Source: Cedecea davisae DSM 4568
Lineage (GTDB): Bacteria > Pseudomonadota > Gammaproteobacteria > Enterobacterales > Enterobacteriaceae
Length of the DNA: 64,000 nucleotides
Reading direction: 5' to 3'
Assembly (NCBI RefSeq): GCF_000412335.2
Contig: NZ_KE161030.1
Span: forward strand, 3,361,382 to 3,425,381
A program made the translations under genes and the position numbers. Of the stretch, positions 30,346-40,117 are shown one piece after another (the first letter of the stretch is position 1; each line of letters begins with the position of its first letter). The notes under the pieces were generated by a model, which was not told the origin of the DNA, did not search any database, and saw nothing but the letters and a program-made list of their open reading frames with translations.

Positions 30346-31545
30346 ATGAACAAAAACAGAGGGTTTACGCCTCTGGCGGCCGTTCTGATGCTCTCAGGCA
30401 GCTTAGCGCTTACAGGATGTAACGACAAAGAGACTCAACAGAGTGCGCCGCACGCCCCTGAAGTGGGTGTAGTGACTCTGAAAAGCGCGCCATTGCAGAT
30501 AACTACAGAACTTCCTGGACGCACCAGCGCTTATCGCATTGCTGAAGTTCGCCCTCAGGTTAGCGGCATCATCCTGAAGCGTAACTTTACCGAAGGCAGT
30601 GATATTCAGGCCGGTGTTTCGCTTTATCAGATTGACCCTGCGACCTATCAAGCTGCGTACGATAGCGCCAAAGGCGATCTGGCTAAGGCTCAGTCCAGCG
30701 CCAACATCGCGCAGTTAACCGTTAAGCGTTATCAAAAACTGCTGGGCACTCAGTACATCAGCCAGTCCGACTACGACCAGGCCGTGGCAACCGCTCAGCA
30801 GGCTAATGCTGATGTGGTAGCCGCCAAAGCTGCGGTAGAAACCGCTCGTATCAACCTGGCCTACACCAAAGTGACCTCGCCTATCAGCGGCCGCATTGGT
30901 AAGTCTTCGGTGACCGAAGGCGCGCTGGTGACCAGCGGGCAGACTAACGCCCTGGCAACCGTACAGCAGCTTGACCCAATCTATGTGGATGTTACCCAGT
31001 CCAGCGACGACTTCCTGCGCCTTAAGCAGGAGCTGGCGGACGGCAAGCTGAAACAGGAAAACGGCAAAGCTAAAGTTCAGCTGATGACCAACAACGGTAC
31101 GGCCTATCCGCAGGAAGGAACACTGGAATTCTCCGAAGTGACCGTAGACCAAACCACCGGTTCTATTACCCTGCGTGCCATCTTCCCTAACCCGGACAAA
31201 TCGCTGCTGCCCGGCATGTTTGTTCGCGCCAAGCTGGAAGAAGGGGTTAACCCGAACGCCATTCTGGTTCCGCAGCAGGGGGTCACTCGTACTCCACGCG
31301 GCGATGCCTCTGCAATGGTTGTAGGCAAAGATGACAAAGTTGAAGTCCGCCAGCTGACGACCAGCCAGGCGATCGGCGACAAGTGGCTGGTGACCGATGG
31401 GTTACAAAATGGCGACCGCGTTATCGTTACCGGTCTGCAGAAAGTAAAACCGGGTGTTCAGGTAAAAGCGCAGGAAGTTGCGGAAGACAATAAAGGCCAA
31501 CAGCAACAAGCCGCAGGCGCGCAGTCAGAACAACCGAAGTCTTAA
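30346..31545 (+). CDS. acrA: AcrA, periplasmic adaptor lipoprotein of the AcrAB-TolC pump
   Basis: 399 aa (E. coli 397). The lipoprotein signal ends in LALTG-Cys25. Beta-barrel, lipoyl, alpha-hairpin and membrane-proximal domains follow in the usual membrane-fusion-protein order. The lipoyl and hairpin region (about 60-205) is nearly identical to E. coli. It joins AcrB to TolC. The start at 30346 matches E. coli, and the frame from 30319 is rejected. It is in operon with acrB (22-bp gap). Confidence 0.97.
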   Translation: MNKNRGFTPLAAVLMLSGSLALTGCNDKETQQSAPHAPEVGVVTLKSAPLQITTELPGRTSAYRIAEVRPQVSGIILKRNFTEGSDIQAGVSLYQIDPATYQAAYDSAKGDLAKAQSSANIAQLTVKRYQKLLGTQYISQSDYDQAVATAQQANADVVAAKAAVETARINLAYTKVTSPISGRIGKSSVTEGALVTSGQTNALATVQQLDPIYVDVTQSSDDFLRLKQELADGKLKQENGKAKVQLMTNNGTAYPQEGTLEFSEVTVDQTTGSITLRAIFPNPDKSLLPGMFVRAKLEEGVNPNAILVPQQGVTRTPRGDASAMVVGKDDKVEVRQLTTSQAIGDKWLVTDGLQNGDRVIVTGLQKVKPGVQVKAQEVAEDNKGQQQQAAGAQSEQPKS

Positions 31546-31567
31546 CTTAAACAGGAGCCGTTAAGAC

Positions 31568-34500
31568 ATGTCTAAGTTTTTTATCGATCGCCCCATCTTT
31601 GCCTGGGTAATCGCCATCATCATTATGTTGGCGGGTGCGCTCGCGATAATGAAATTGCCCATCGCGCAATATCCAACGATTGCGCCACCGGCAATTCAGA
31701 TCTCGGCAAACTACCCGGGTGCAGATGCTAAGACGGTACAGGATACCGTAACGCAGGTTATCGAACAGAACATGAACGGTATCGATGGCCTGCTTTATAT
31801 GTCCTCTACCAGTGATTCCTCTGGTACTGTTCAGATAACCATTACCTTCGACTCCGGCACCGACGCGGATATCGCGCAGGTACAGGTTCAGAACAAATTA
31901 CAGCTGGCTATGCCGCTGCTGCCGCAGGAAGTGCAGCAGCAGGGTGTTAGCGTCGAGAAGTCCTCGAGCAGCTTCCTGATGGTTCTCGGTATGATTAATA
32001 CCGACGGCACCATGAACCAGGAAGATATCGCGGACTACGTTGGCGCGACCATCAAAGACCCGGTAAGCCGTACTCCCGGCGTAGGTGACGTGCAGCTGTT
32101 TGGTGCTCAGTACGCAATGCGTATCTGGATGGACCCGAACAAACTGAACAACTACCAGCTAACGCCTGTTGACGTGATTAACGCTATTAAAGCGCAAAAC
32201 GCCCAGGTAGCGGCCGGTCAGCTCGGCGGGACTCCGCCGGTGAAAGGCCAGCAGTTAAACGCCTCCATCATCGCGCAAACCCGCCTCAAGTCTGCCGATG
32301 AGTTCAGCAAAATCCTGATGAAGGTGAACCCGGATGGTTCCCGCGTCCTGCTGAAAGACGTAGCAAAAGTTGAGCTTGGCGGCGAAAACTACGACGTTAT
32401 CGCCCGCTACAACGGCCAGCCGGCTTCCGGCCTGGGGATTAAGCTGGCCACCGGTGCTAACGCCCTGGATACCGCCGAGGCGGTACGTGCCACCGTTGAA
32501 AAACTGGAGCCGTTCTTCCCGGCCGGTCTGAAAGTGGTTTACCCGTACGACACCACGCCGTTCGTTAAGATTTCCATTAACGAAGTGGTGAAAACGCTGG
32601 TGGAAGCCATCGTGCTGGTGTTCCTGGTTATGTATCTGTTCCTGCAGAACTTCCGGGCAACGCTGATTCCAACCATTGCCGTACCGGTGGTTCTGCTCGG
32701 GACATTCGCCATCCTTGCCGCCTTTGGCTATTCGATAAACACCCTGACGATGTTCGGCATGGTGTTGGCGATAGGCCTGCTGGTGGATGACGCCATCGTT
32801 GTAGTAGAAAACGTTGAGCGCGTTATGGTGGAAGATGGACTCCCGCCGAAGGAAGCAACGCGTAAATCAATGGGCCAGATTCAGGGCGCCCTGGTGGGTA
32901 TCGCGATGGTGCTGTCCGCGGTATTTATCCCGATGGCGTTCTTCGGCGGTTCTACCGGCGCAATCTACCGTCAGTTCTCGATTACTATCGTCTCCGCGAT
33001 GGTGCTGTCGGTGCTGGTGGCGATGATCCTGACGCCGGCACTCTGTGCGACCATGCTTAAGCCAATCCCGAAAGGTCATCACGATGACAAGAAAGGGTTC
33101 TTCGGCTGGTTCAACAGAATGTTCGAGAAGAGCACGCATCACTATACCGACAGCGTCGGTAACATCCTGCGTAGCACCGGCCGTTATCTGGTTCTGTACC
33201 TGATTATCGTCGTGGGCATGGCCTTCCTGTTTGTTCGTCTGCCAAGCTCGTTCCTGCCGGACGAAGACCAGGGCGTACTGCTGGCGATGGCTCAGTTGCC
33301 TGCCGGTGCGACCCAGGAACGTACGCAGAAAGTGCTGGATGAGGTGAACGACTACTTCCTGACCAAAGAGAAAGCGAACGTTAATTCGGTATTTACCGTT
33401 AACGGCTTCGGCTTCTCCGGTCGCGGCCAGAACACCGGCCTGGCGTTCGTTTCTCTGAAAGACTGGAGCGAGCGTTCGGGTGAAGAGAACAAAGTTCCGG
33501 CCATTGCAGGCCGTGCTATGGGAACCTTCTCGCAGATTAAAGATGCGATGGTATTTGCCTTCAACCTGCCTGCGATTGTTGAACTGGGTACCGCAACCGG
33601 CTTTGACTTCCAGCTGATTGACCAGGCAAACCTTGGCCACGAAAAACTCACTCAGGCTCGTAACCAGCTGTTTGGGATGATTGCCCAGCACCCTGACCTG
33701 CTGGTTGGCGTGCGCCCGAACGGCCTGGAAGATACACCGCAGTTTAAAATCGATATCGACCAGGAAAAAGCGCAGGCGCTGGGGGTATCCATCACCGATA
33801 TCAACACCACGCTGGGCTCGGCCTGGGGCGGTAGCTACGTCAATGACTTTATTGACCGCGGCCGCGTGAAGAAAGTGTATGTGATGGCTGAAGCGCCATA
33901 CCGTATGCTGCCGAGCGATATTGGCAACTGGTACGTTCGTGGCTCCTCCGGCCAGATGGTGCCGTTCTCCGCGTTTTCTACTTCGCGCTGGGAATACGGT
34001 TCACCTCGTCTGGAACGTTACAACGGTCTGCCATCGATGGAGATTCTTGGCCAGGCAGCACCGGGTAAAAGTACCGGTGAAGCAATGGACATGATGGAGC
34101 AACTGGCGGCGAAACTGCCAACCGGTATCGGCTTTGACTGGACGGGCATGTCCTACCAGGAACGCCTGTCCGGCAACCAGGCCCCTGCCCTGTATGCCAT
34201 TTCGCTTATCGTTGTCTTCCTGTGTCTGGCGGCATTGTACGAGAGCTGGTCTATTCCATTCTCCGTCATGCTGGTTGTTCCGCTTGGGGTATTCGGTGCG
34301 CTGCTGGCCGCCACCCTGCGCGGCCTGACCAACGACGTGTACTTCCAGGTAGGCCTGCTGACAACCATTGGCTTGTCGGCGAAGAACGCGATACTTATCG
34401 TGGAATTCGCCAAAGATCTGATGGAGAAAGAAGGCAAAGGCCTGATAGAAGCGACTCTGGATGCGGTTCGTATGCGTCTGCGTCCGATTCTGATGACATC

Positions 34501-34717
34501 TCTGGCATTTATCCTCGGGGTAATGCCGCTGGTTATCAGTACCGGGGCAGGTAGTGGCGCACAGAACGCAGTAGGTACCGGCGTAATGGGCGGGATGGTT
34601 ACCGCAACCGTGCTGGCTATCTTCTTCGTACCGGTGTTCTTCGTGGTGGTTCGCCGCCGCTTCAGCCGCAAGAATGAAGATATTGAACATGCGCATCCGG
34701 TAGAACACCACCAGTAA
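31568..34717 (+). CDS. acrB: AcrB, RND multidrug efflux transporter
   Basis: 1049 aa, exactly the E. coli length. It has 12 membrane helices and two large periplasmic loops. The proton-relay Asp pair is in [17 protein letters not shown] (407-408), and the Lys in [13 protein letters not shown] (940) is present. It is a proton-driven trimer that exports drugs, bile salts and dyes. It sits in operon with acrA and is followed by a strong terminator. Confidence 0.98.
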   Translation: MSKFFIDRPIFAWVIAIIIMLAGALAIMKLPIAQYPTIAPPAIQISANYPGADAKTVQDTVTQVIEQNMNGIDGLLYMSSTSDSSGTVQITITFDSGTDADIAQVQVQNKLQLAMPLLPQEVQQQGVSVEKSSSSFLMVLGMINTDGTMNQEDIADYVGATIKDPVSRTPGVGDVQLFGAQYAMRIWMDPNKLNNYQLTPVDVINAIKAQNAQVAAGQLGGTPPVKGQQLNASIIAQTRLKSADEFSKILMKVNPDGSRVLLKDVAKVELGGENYDVIARYNGQPASGLGIKLATGANALDTAEAVRATVEKLEPFFPAGLKVVYPYDTTPFVKISINEVVKTLVEAIVLVFLVMYLFLQNFRATLIPTIAVPVVLLGTFAILAAFGYSINTLTMFGMVLAIGLLVDDAIVVVENVERVMVEDGLPPKEATRKSMGQIQGALVGIAMVLSAVFIPMAFFGGSTGAIYRQFSITIVSAMVLSVLVAMILTPALCATMLKPIPKGHHDDKKGFFGWFNRMFEKSTHHYTDSVGNILRSTGRYLVLYLIIVVGMAFLFVRLPSSFLPDEDQGVLLAMAQLPAGATQERTQKVLDEVNDYFLTKEKANVNSVFTVNGFGFSGRGQNTGLAFVSLKDWSERSGEENKVPAIAGRAMGTFSQIKDAMVFAFNLPAIVELGTATGFDFQLIDQANLGHEKLTQARNQLFGMIAQHPDLLVGVRPNGLEDTPQFKIDIDQEKAQALGVSITDINTTLGSAWGGSYVNDFIDRGRVKKVYVMAEAPYRMLPSDIGNWYVRGSSGQMVPFSAFSTSRWEYGSPRLERYNGLPSMEILGQAAPGKSTGEAMDMMEQLAAKLPTGIGFDWTGMSYQERLSGNQAPALYAISLIVVFLCLAALYESWSIPFSVMLVVPLGVFGALLAATLRGLTNDVYFQVGLLTTIGLSAKNAILIVEFAKDLMEKEGKGLIEATLDAVRMRLRPILMTSLAFILGVMPLVISTGAGSGAQNAVGTGVMGGMVTATVLAIFFVPVFFVVVRRRFSRKNEDIEHAHPVEHHQ

Positions 34718-34735
34718 GCCGTTCAATCGCATAAC

Positions 34736-34762
34736 AAAAGGCCGCTTATAGCGGCCTTTTTT
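34736..34762 (+). terminator. Intrinsic terminator after acrB
   Basis: AAAAGGCCGC (34736-34745) pairs with GCGGCCTTTT (34751-34760) over loop TTATA, with the T-run going on to 34762. Confidence 0.92.
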
Positions 34763-35279
34763 ATTTATAAAGAAACCGATTTCAGCCGGCATTTAATGAT
34801 TTTATTATCACCGCCGATTATTCCTATACCGAACAATTTGTTCGCTATATAAGACTTTGTGGGCAATTAAATAAATCTTAACTGCTCGTTAATTCGTGGG
34901 CTATAGAACAATAAAAACCGAATCATGCGTTTATTTAAGAATATTCTTACGAACTCACACCGCTATATGCAAATATATATAGCGATTTTAACATTGTATT
35001 AACCGGCTGAAAGTTATAAATATTGTTAAGTTTTTCTTAATTTATTTCCGATGATTTAAGTTAAAATTCATACTATCTTCTTAATTCACATTTAGTAACG
35101 TATTACGGGTTTTTAATTTAATTGTAATTTTTCGTTAGAGCAGCATGAAATCCAGCCAATATTGATTTATAGTTACAGCACATGTAATAATCGTGGCAAC
35201 AGTTCTTCACCTCTTCAGGTGTGTCCACCGCAACCCGTTATGTTTATCATTCGTTGTATCGATAAAGGGGGCAAGCATT
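34763..35279 (+). promoter_or_regulatory. AT-rich gene-free leader region of tomB-hha
   Basis: This is about 517 bp, far richer in A and T than its surroundings, with many short A/T runs. It is likely an H-NS-type binding region and holds the tomB-hha promoter. A TACTAT -10-like hexamer sits near 35071. I see no ORF with a credible ribosome site. The base composition would suit control by H-NS/Hha itself, but that is inference. Confidence 0.5.
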
Positions 35280-35654
35280 ATGGACGAATACTCACCAAAG
35301 CGGCACGACATTGCGCAGCTTAAGTTCCTCTGTGAGAGTCTGTATCACGACTGCCTTACCAATCTTGGTGAGAGCAATCATGGATGGGTTAATGATCCGA
35401 CATCGGCCATTAACCTTCAGCTGAATGAATTGATTGAACACATTGCTGCCTCGGCGCTTAATTACAAGATTAAGTATCCGGATGAAAGCAAGCTGATAGA
35501 ACAGATTGATGAATACCTGGACGACACTTTCATGTTATTTAGCAATTACGGCATTAATGCTCAGGATCTGCAAAGATGGCGTAAATCGGGGAATCGCTTG
35601 TTCCGCTGCTTCGTCACTGAAAGCCGTGCTAATCCAGTAAGCCACTCGTTCTAA
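35280..35654 (+). CDS. tomB: TomB, Hha antitoxin / biofilm modulator
   Basis: 124 aa, the E. coli length, starting MDEYSPKRHDIAQLKFLCE. It counters Hha toxicity and affects biofilm formation. The start at 35280 follows GGGGG at 35267-35271. An in-frame start at 35193 would add 29 unconserved residues. The gap to hha is 28 bp, so this is a toxin-antitoxin-like operon. Confidence 0.95.
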   Translation: MDEYSPKRHDIAQLKFLCESLYHDCLTNLGESNHGWVNDPTSAINLQLNELIEHIAASALNYKIKYPDESKLIEQIDEYLDDTFMLFSNYGINAQDLQRWRKSGNRLFRCFVTESRANPVSHSF

Positions 35655-35682
35655 AAATATTAAAAACACTTAAGGCTAATTT

Positions 35683-35898
35683 ATGACTACAAAACTGACC
35701 AAGACTGATTATTTGATGCGCCTGCGGCGTTGTCAGACTATTGATACGCTGGAACGCGTTATTGAAAAGAATAAATACGAATTATCGGATAATGAGCTGG
35801 CGGTATTTTATTCAGCAGCCGATCACCGCCTGGCCGAACTCACGATGAATAAGCTGTATGATAAAATCCCACCCTCTGTATGGAAATTCATTCGTTAA
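35683..35898 (+). CDS. hha: Hha, haemolysin-expression-modulating protein
   Basis: 71 aa (E. coli 72), identical to the E. coli protein from LTKTDYL onward but for one Ser-to-Pro change near the end. It binds H-NS and adjusts silencing of AT-rich genes. Second gene of the tomB-hha operon. Confidence 0.97.
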   Translation: MTTKLTKTDYLMRLRRCQTIDTLERVIEKNKYELSDNELAVFYSAADHRLAELTMNKLYDKIPPSVWKFIR

Positions 35899-36150
35899 TT
35901 ACAGTGTGTTTTTAAATAATAATTAATATTAAAGTTTATCTATTGTTATTGCCTGGCTTATATCTGCTGCTTTTTTGTGCAAACGCCATACTCCACGCTC
36001 AATCGGTTAAACATCGCCAAAGCGCAACTCTCTTCCTGCATTACCGTGCGGCTATCCCGCTACGTGACAAGGATCACGCGCAGGAAAGGCTCCCGCTCTT
36101 TCTTCTCTAAATTTCGCTAGTCTTGCTGACCACGGAACATGGAGGATGAA

Positions 36151-36702
36151 ATGAGCGAAGAGAAGCTTAAGATGATTGCCGGTGAACTTTACCGCCCCGG
36201 CGATGAAACCCTACAGCGCGAAAGCCACAAAGCCCGCCAGCTGCTGCATCGCTACAACCAAAGCTCACCCGACGAGCAGGCCTGGCGCGATGAAATACTT
36301 GCCGAGCTGCTGGGCCAGAGCGAAGGCGCCTATATTGAGCCAACCTTTCGCTGCGACTACGGCTACAATATTTTCCTCGGTAAAAACTTCTACGCTAACT
36401 TTGAATGCGTCATGCTGGACGTTTGCCCGATCCGCTTCGGGGACAACTGCATGCTCGCGCCGGGCGTACACATCTATACCGCAACGCACCCGCTTGACGC
36501 TCAGACGCGTAACAGCGGCGTTGAATTCGGTAAACCTGTGACTATCGGCCATAATGTGTGGATTGGCGGCCGGGCGGTTATCAACCCGGGCGTGACCATC
36601 GGGGATAATGTGGTCGTCGGCTCCGGCTCGGTGGTCACGAAGGACATTCCGGCAAACTGCGTTGTTGCGGGCAACCCGGCGCGCATTATCAAAAAGCTGT
36701 AG
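36151..36702 (+). CDS. maa: Maa, maltose O-acetyltransferase
   Basis: 183 aa, the E. coli length. It is a left-handed beta-helix acetyltransferase with hexapeptide repeats (about 70-180, [20 protein letters not shown]) and the catalytic His region [10 protein letters not shown] (His about 115). It acetylates maltose and glucose with acetyl-CoA. GGAGG at 36141-36145 points to the ATG at 36151. The ATG at 36139 overlaps that ribosome site. Confidence 0.95.
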   Translation: MSEEKLKMIAGELYRPGDETLQRESHKARQLLHRYNQSSPDEQAWRDEILAELLGQSEGAYIEPTFRCDYGYNIFLGKNFYANFECVMLDVCPIRFGDNCMLAPGVHIYTATHPLDAQTRNSGVEFGKPVTIGHNVWIGGRAVINPGVTIGDNVVVGSGSVVTKDIPANCVVAGNPARIIKKL

Positions 36703-36822
36703 CGCAGCGGTTAACTGTTATGGTTATTTTTGCCTTATCTGTTACTTTTTTGCCCGGCCCGCGCTTCTTAAAATAGTCTGGTCACGCGTACAACCCGAAA
36801 CAGAGAACTTAGAAGGCACACC

Positions 36823-37299
36823 ATGACAGAAATTCAGCGCCTGCTCACCGATACTATCGAACATCTGAACGTGACTGAAAAGCGCGATAACCGCCCGCGC
36901 TTCAGTATCAGTTTTATCCGTAAGCATCCTGGATTATTTATCGGTATGTATATCGGGTGGTTTGCCACCCTCTGGGTAATGCTTGAATCAGAAACCCTGG
37001 CGGGCTCAGTATGGCTTTTGGTGGTGCTGTTTGCGCTGTGTAACGCGTTCTTCTTCTTTGACGTCAATCCTCGCTACCGCTATAGCGACATCGACGTGCT
37101 CGACTTACGCGTGTGCTACAACGGCGAGTGGTACAACACCCGCAATGTGCCAACAACGCTGATAGATCAAATCCTCAGCTCCCCGAGCGTGGATGAAGAG
37201 CAAAAATCGCTGCTGCATAAAATGCTCAGCCGCAAAGGGGAGCTGTCATTTTACGACGTCTTCTCGCTGACTCGCCAGCAGCCCGCTGGCGGTCATTAA
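36823..37299 (+). CDS. ylaC: YlaC, inner-membrane protein
   Basis: 158 aa (E. coli 156) with two adjacent membrane helices (about 42-85) and soluble ends. The YlaC family has no known function. In E. coli it lies next to ylaB (pdeB). Here pdeB is about 13.8 kb further on, so ylaC marks the left edge of an accessory block. Confidence 0.93.
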   Translation: MTEIQRLLTDTIEHLNVTEKRDNRPRFSISFIRKHPGLFIGMYIGWFATLWVMLESETLAGSVWLLVVLFALCNAFFFFDVNPRYRYSDIDVLDLRVCYNGEWYNTRNVPTTLIDQILSSPSVDEEQKSLLHKMLSRKGELSFYDVFSLTRQQPAGGH

Positions 37300-37302
37300 C
37301 GA

Positions 37303-37443
37303 CTAGCGGCGTTTCTTACGCCCCTGCACCGCTTTAAAACGCGGGTTAGTCTTGCAAATCACATACAGCCGCCCCTTGCGCCGAACAATCTGGCAATCGG
37401 GGTGGCGCTGTTTTGCACTGCGTAACGAATTTAATACCTGCAT
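37303..37443 (-). CDS. ykgO: RpmJ2 (YkgO), zinc-independent ribosomal protein L36 paralog
   Basis: 46 aa, starting [17 protein letters not shown] and ending [12 protein letters not shown]. coli YkgO is also 46 aa and differs at a handful of positions. It is the paralog that lacks the zinc-ribbon cysteine set of RpmJ. It starts 3 bp after rpmE2 in the same direction and ends 3 bp from the convergent ylaC stop. Together with rpmE2 it replaces zinc-containing L36/L31 under zinc shortage. Confidence 0.95.
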   Translation of the reverse strand: MQVLNSLRSAKQRHPDCQIVRRKGRLYVICKTNPRFKAVQGRKKRR

Positions 37444-37446
37444 TTA

Positions 37447-37707
37447 TTAAGACTCCTTACCGCCAAAAAACTTGCCAAAACGCTGCTGGAAGCGAGCCGG
37501 GCCGCCTTCATTAACGAAGACTTTCTGCTTGCCGGTGTAATGCGGGTGCGAAGCCGAAGAGACTTCGATAGTCACATAAGGGTAAGTCACCCCGTCCAGC
37601 TCAATCTCACGGTCGGTTTTAATCGTCGACCCAACTTTAAAATACTCATTTACGCTGGTGTCATGAAACACCACGGTCCGGTAAAACGGATGGATATCGC
37701 GCTGCAT
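37447..37707 (-). CDS. ykgM: RpmE2 (YkgM), zinc-independent ribosomal protein L31 type B
   Basis: 86 aa (E. coli 87). It is the L31 type B with no CxxC zinc motif, carrying [39 protein letters not shown] family sequence. It frees zinc by replacing RpmE in ribosomes. The start at 37707 matches the E. coli N-terminus in length, and an ATG at 37716 would add three residues. A Zur-like box lies just upstream (37723-37739). Confidence 0.93.
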   Translation of the reverse strand: MQRDIHPFYRTVVFHDTSVNEYFKVGSTIKTDREIELDGVTYPYVTIEVSSASHPHYTGKQKVFVNEGGPARFQQRFGKFFGGKES

Positions 37708-37722
37708 AAAAATCATTCCGAT

Positions 37723-37739
37723 ATGTTATAACGTAACAA
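37723..37739. promoter_or_regulatory. Zur-type operator upstream of rpmE2-rpmJ2
   Basis: ATGTTATAACGTAACAA matches the enterobacterial Zur core ATGTTATA-NN-ATAACAT closely. The left arm and spacer are intact and the right arm has a few changes. It lies 16 bp before the rpmE2 ATG, where a bound repressor would block the promoter. Confidence 0.75.
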
Positions 37740-37794
37740 TAAAATAAGAGATGAACGGACGAAATGCAAGCGGGGTTTGAAAGTACGGGGAGCA

Positions 37795-37824
37795 AAAAGG
37801 AGGCGGGCACCCGGTAAGTGCCCG
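37795..37824 (-). terminator. Intrinsic terminator after the chemoreceptor gene
   Basis: Minus-strand stem CGGGCAC / GTGCCCG (37804-37824, 7-nt loop) followed by a short GC-rich link and T5. Confidence 0.75.
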
Positions 37825-37830
37825 TCAGAA

Positions 37831-39735
37831 TTACAGTTTAAAACCGGCGACAACGCGCTCAAGTTGCAGCGATTGCTCGGCCATCGAGTGGGAAGCGGAA
37901 GAGACCTGCTGAACCAGCGCGGCATTTTGCTGAGTGGTGCTATCCAGCTGATTAATTGCCAGATTAACCTGCTCAATACCGGTACTCTGCTCGCGGCTGG
38001 ACGACATAATTTCGGCCATCAGCGTGGTGACGTTACGCACGCCCTGGGTCAGTTCTTCCATCGTGCTCCCGGCCTGATGTACCAGCTCGGTGCCCAGATT
38101 AACGTTGCTCACCGAATTTTCGATAAGCGCCTTAATCTCCCTTGCCGACTGGGCCGAACGCTGTGCCAGGCTGCGCACTTCTGAAGCGACGACGGCAAAA
38201 CCACGCCCCTGCTCTCCGGCACGCGCTGCTTCTACCGCCGCATTCAGAGCCAGAATGTTCGTCTGGAACGCAATGCTGTCGATGACGCTGATAATATCCA
38301 CAACTTTGCCCGATGAAGTCTGGATAGCGTTCATGGTGCTGACGACCTGCTTGACCACATCGCCCCCTTTAACGGCTACGTTTGAGGCTTCGCGTGCCAG
38401 TTCATTTGCGTGGGCGGCGTTATCGGCATTTTGACGTACGGTGCTGGTCAGCTCTTCCATTGAAGCCGCCGTCTGCTCAATCGAACTTGCCTGATCCTCG
38501 GTACGGGCGGAAAGATCCTGGTTACCGGTCGCTATCTGGTGCGACGCGGAAGAGATGGCTCTCGCGCTGTCGCCAACCTGGCGCAGCATGGTTTGTAGAT
38601 AAGTAATCACGCCGTTAAAACTGTCGATAATGGCGTTGAACTCCGGGCTGCTGGTCGGCTCCAGGCGCTGGGTCAGGTCGGCCCCACCGGCAGAAAGTCG
38701 GCTGATGTTATGGTTAAGATCGCTCAGGCGGCGCATCATATTGCGGATAAACAGCACCAGAATGCCCAGCAGAATAATTGCCATTGGGATCTGCACCATA
38801 CCGAGGCGCAGCAGAATAGCGTCCGTTTGCTTAGTCAGCAGAGAAGTGGGCAAATCGACGGCGAGGATCCACGGGCTGCCTTTCACCGTCTGCAAAATCA
38901 CGGTATGCGAAGTGCCCTCGTTGTCGTATTCATTTTCGCTATTCTGGCTGGCGCTAAAACCGGGCAGCATCTCCTGCACCGCTTTTGCCATTGGCAGCGT
39001 ACTGCTCAGCTCGGAAAGATTTTTCAGCCCTGCCGTTTTGCCAATCTGGTCGGCATTTCCCACCACTTTACCGTCGGCTTCAATGATCAGAACCTGGCCT
39101 TTAACCGCCTCGCTCATCTGTTTCGCCAGCTGGTTAAAGAAACCAAGGGTCACATCAATGGTGGCCACGCCCCACGGCTGCCCCTCTTTGCTTATCGCCA
39201 TTGCGCAGTTGGTGCGCGGCTGCGGGCTGGCGTCATCCTGGTAGGCATTTGCCCAGGCGCACTGCCCGGCCGGAGAAGCCAGACCGGCTTTGTACCACAC
39301 CTGCTCGTAATAATTTGGCGCGGCGTCTGAGTTCCAGTAGGTGTTTTCCTCAAGCTTATTGCTGCCGTTACGGGCGAAGAAGGTGCTGAACTTATTGCGC
39401 CCCGCTTCGCGTTTTTCCGGCAGCGGCCATATTCCACCGCCGAAGACGTTCACATCCTGATACTGGTCTACCAGCATCGGCAGCAGCCGGTTGATGTCAT
39501 CGCTTTGCATCGCGGAAACTGACTGGGTGATGCTGCGCATTTGTGCCTGCACGCGGTTCATCTGTTCGGTGATATTCACCGCAACGTTATCCACCGCAAA
39601 GCGGATCAGCTGGGTTTCATTGCGCTTGATTTGCGGCGTCACGAAGAAATGGATAACCAGCGACGTTATCGCGACTAACAGCAGGAAAAACAAACTTAGA
39701 GAGGTAATGAACCGGGATTGTGTCGTTTTTAGCAT
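37831..39735 (-). CDS. Methyl-accepting chemotaxis protein with Cache-type sensor
   Basis: 634 aa. TM1 is at about 9-30, then a periplasmic sensor of about 280 residues, TM2 at about 312-333, HAMP (about 334-390), and the cytoplasmic signalling hairpin. The tip region is [31 protein letters not shown]. The sensor size and pattern (long first helix, [31 protein letters not shown]) fit a double-Cache domain, which binds amino acids or organic acids. It ends VVAGFKL with no NWETF-type CheR/CheB tether, so it probably needs help from other receptors for methylation. Ligand unknown. Confidence 0.92.
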   Translation of the reverse strand: MLKTTQSRFITSLSLFFLLLVAITSLVIHFFVTPQIKRNETQLIRFAVDNVAVNITEQMNRVQAQMRSITQSVSAMQSDDINRLLPMLVDQYQDVNVFGGGIWPLPEKREAGRNKFSTFFARNGSNKLEENTYWNSDAAPNYYEQVWYKAGLASPAGQCAWANAYQDDASPQPRTNCAMAISKEGQPWGVATIDVTLGFFNQLAKQMSEAVKGQVLIIEADGKVVGNADQIGKTAGLKNLSELSSTLPMAKAVQEMLPGFSASQNSENEYDNEGTSHTVILQTVKGSPWILAVDLPTSLLTKQTDAILLRLGMVQIPMAIILLGILVLFIRNMMRRLSDLNHNISRLSAGGADLTQRLEPTSSPEFNAIIDSFNGVITYLQTMLRQVGDSARAISSASHQIATGNQDLSARTEDQASSIEQTAASMEELTSTVRQNADNAAHANELAREASNVAVKGGDVVKQVVSTMNAIQTSSGKVVDIISVIDSIAFQTNILALNAAVEAARAGEQGRGFAVVASEVRSLAQRSAQSAREIKALIENSVSNVNLGTELVHQAGSTMEELTQGVRNVTTLMAEIMSSSREQSTGIEQVNLAINQLDSTTQQNAALVQQVSSASHSMAEQSLQLERVVAGFKL

Positions 39736-40039
39736 GATGAGGATACCTGGTGGTAGAAAGCGAAACGCTTAGCATCCTCTTCGGCATAAAGCCGACAAAC
39801 TTAAATGCCTCCTGAATTTAAGCGGTCGTTAATTATTTCCAAATGTAATTAAGTTCCAGTTAAATCCATAAGTTAACCCTTACGGTTGAAACATTTTGCA
39901 ATACTTAGACTTTTCTCGTTTCCGCAAAAGCTTAGAACCCCTCCCCGTCATAGCTTAGAAGATAACAATATTGGGCGCGCCTTTTCGATTCCGGCAAGGT
40001 GAGCCTAAAGCTATCCGACATCATCCAGAAGGAAATCGC
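39736..40039 (+). promoter_or_regulatory. Divergent control region between the chemoreceptor and the leader ORF
   Basis: This 304-bp gap has no gene. The hexamer CTTAGA occurs three times in direct orientation at 39904, 39931 and 39954. The last two sit in the longer repeat AGCTTAGAA (39929-39937 and 39952-39960), 23 bp apart. This is about two helical turns and could be an activator site. A TTGAAA lies at 39886-39891. I cannot name the regulator. Confidence 0.4.
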
Positions 40040-40117
40040 CATGCTGCTGCGCCGCTGTTGTGCCGAACCCAACGCCACCTCTTTCTCGACTACCCTGATT
40101 ACCGGAGCAAAACATGA
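40040..40117 (+). CDS. Candidate 25-aa leader peptide with tandem Cys codons, coupled to the oxygenase gene
   Basis: A 25-codon ORF starting MLLRRCCAEPNATSF. AAGGA (40028-40032) stands 7 nt before the ATG, which is a good ribosome site. The two Cys codons are TGT TGT at 40055-40060 (residues 6-7), after two Arg codons. Its stop overlaps the start of the next gene as ATGA (40114-40117), so ribosomes ending the leader can start the oxygenase. Short RCC-type leader ORFs ahead of sulfur genes are known in some other bacteria as cysteine-sensing devices. That this one senses cysteine is inference. Chance occurrence is possible for so short an ORF, though the ribosome site plus exact ATGA overlap argue against it. 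Confidence 0.6.
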   Translation, partial: HAAAPLLCRTQRHLFLDYPDYRSKT

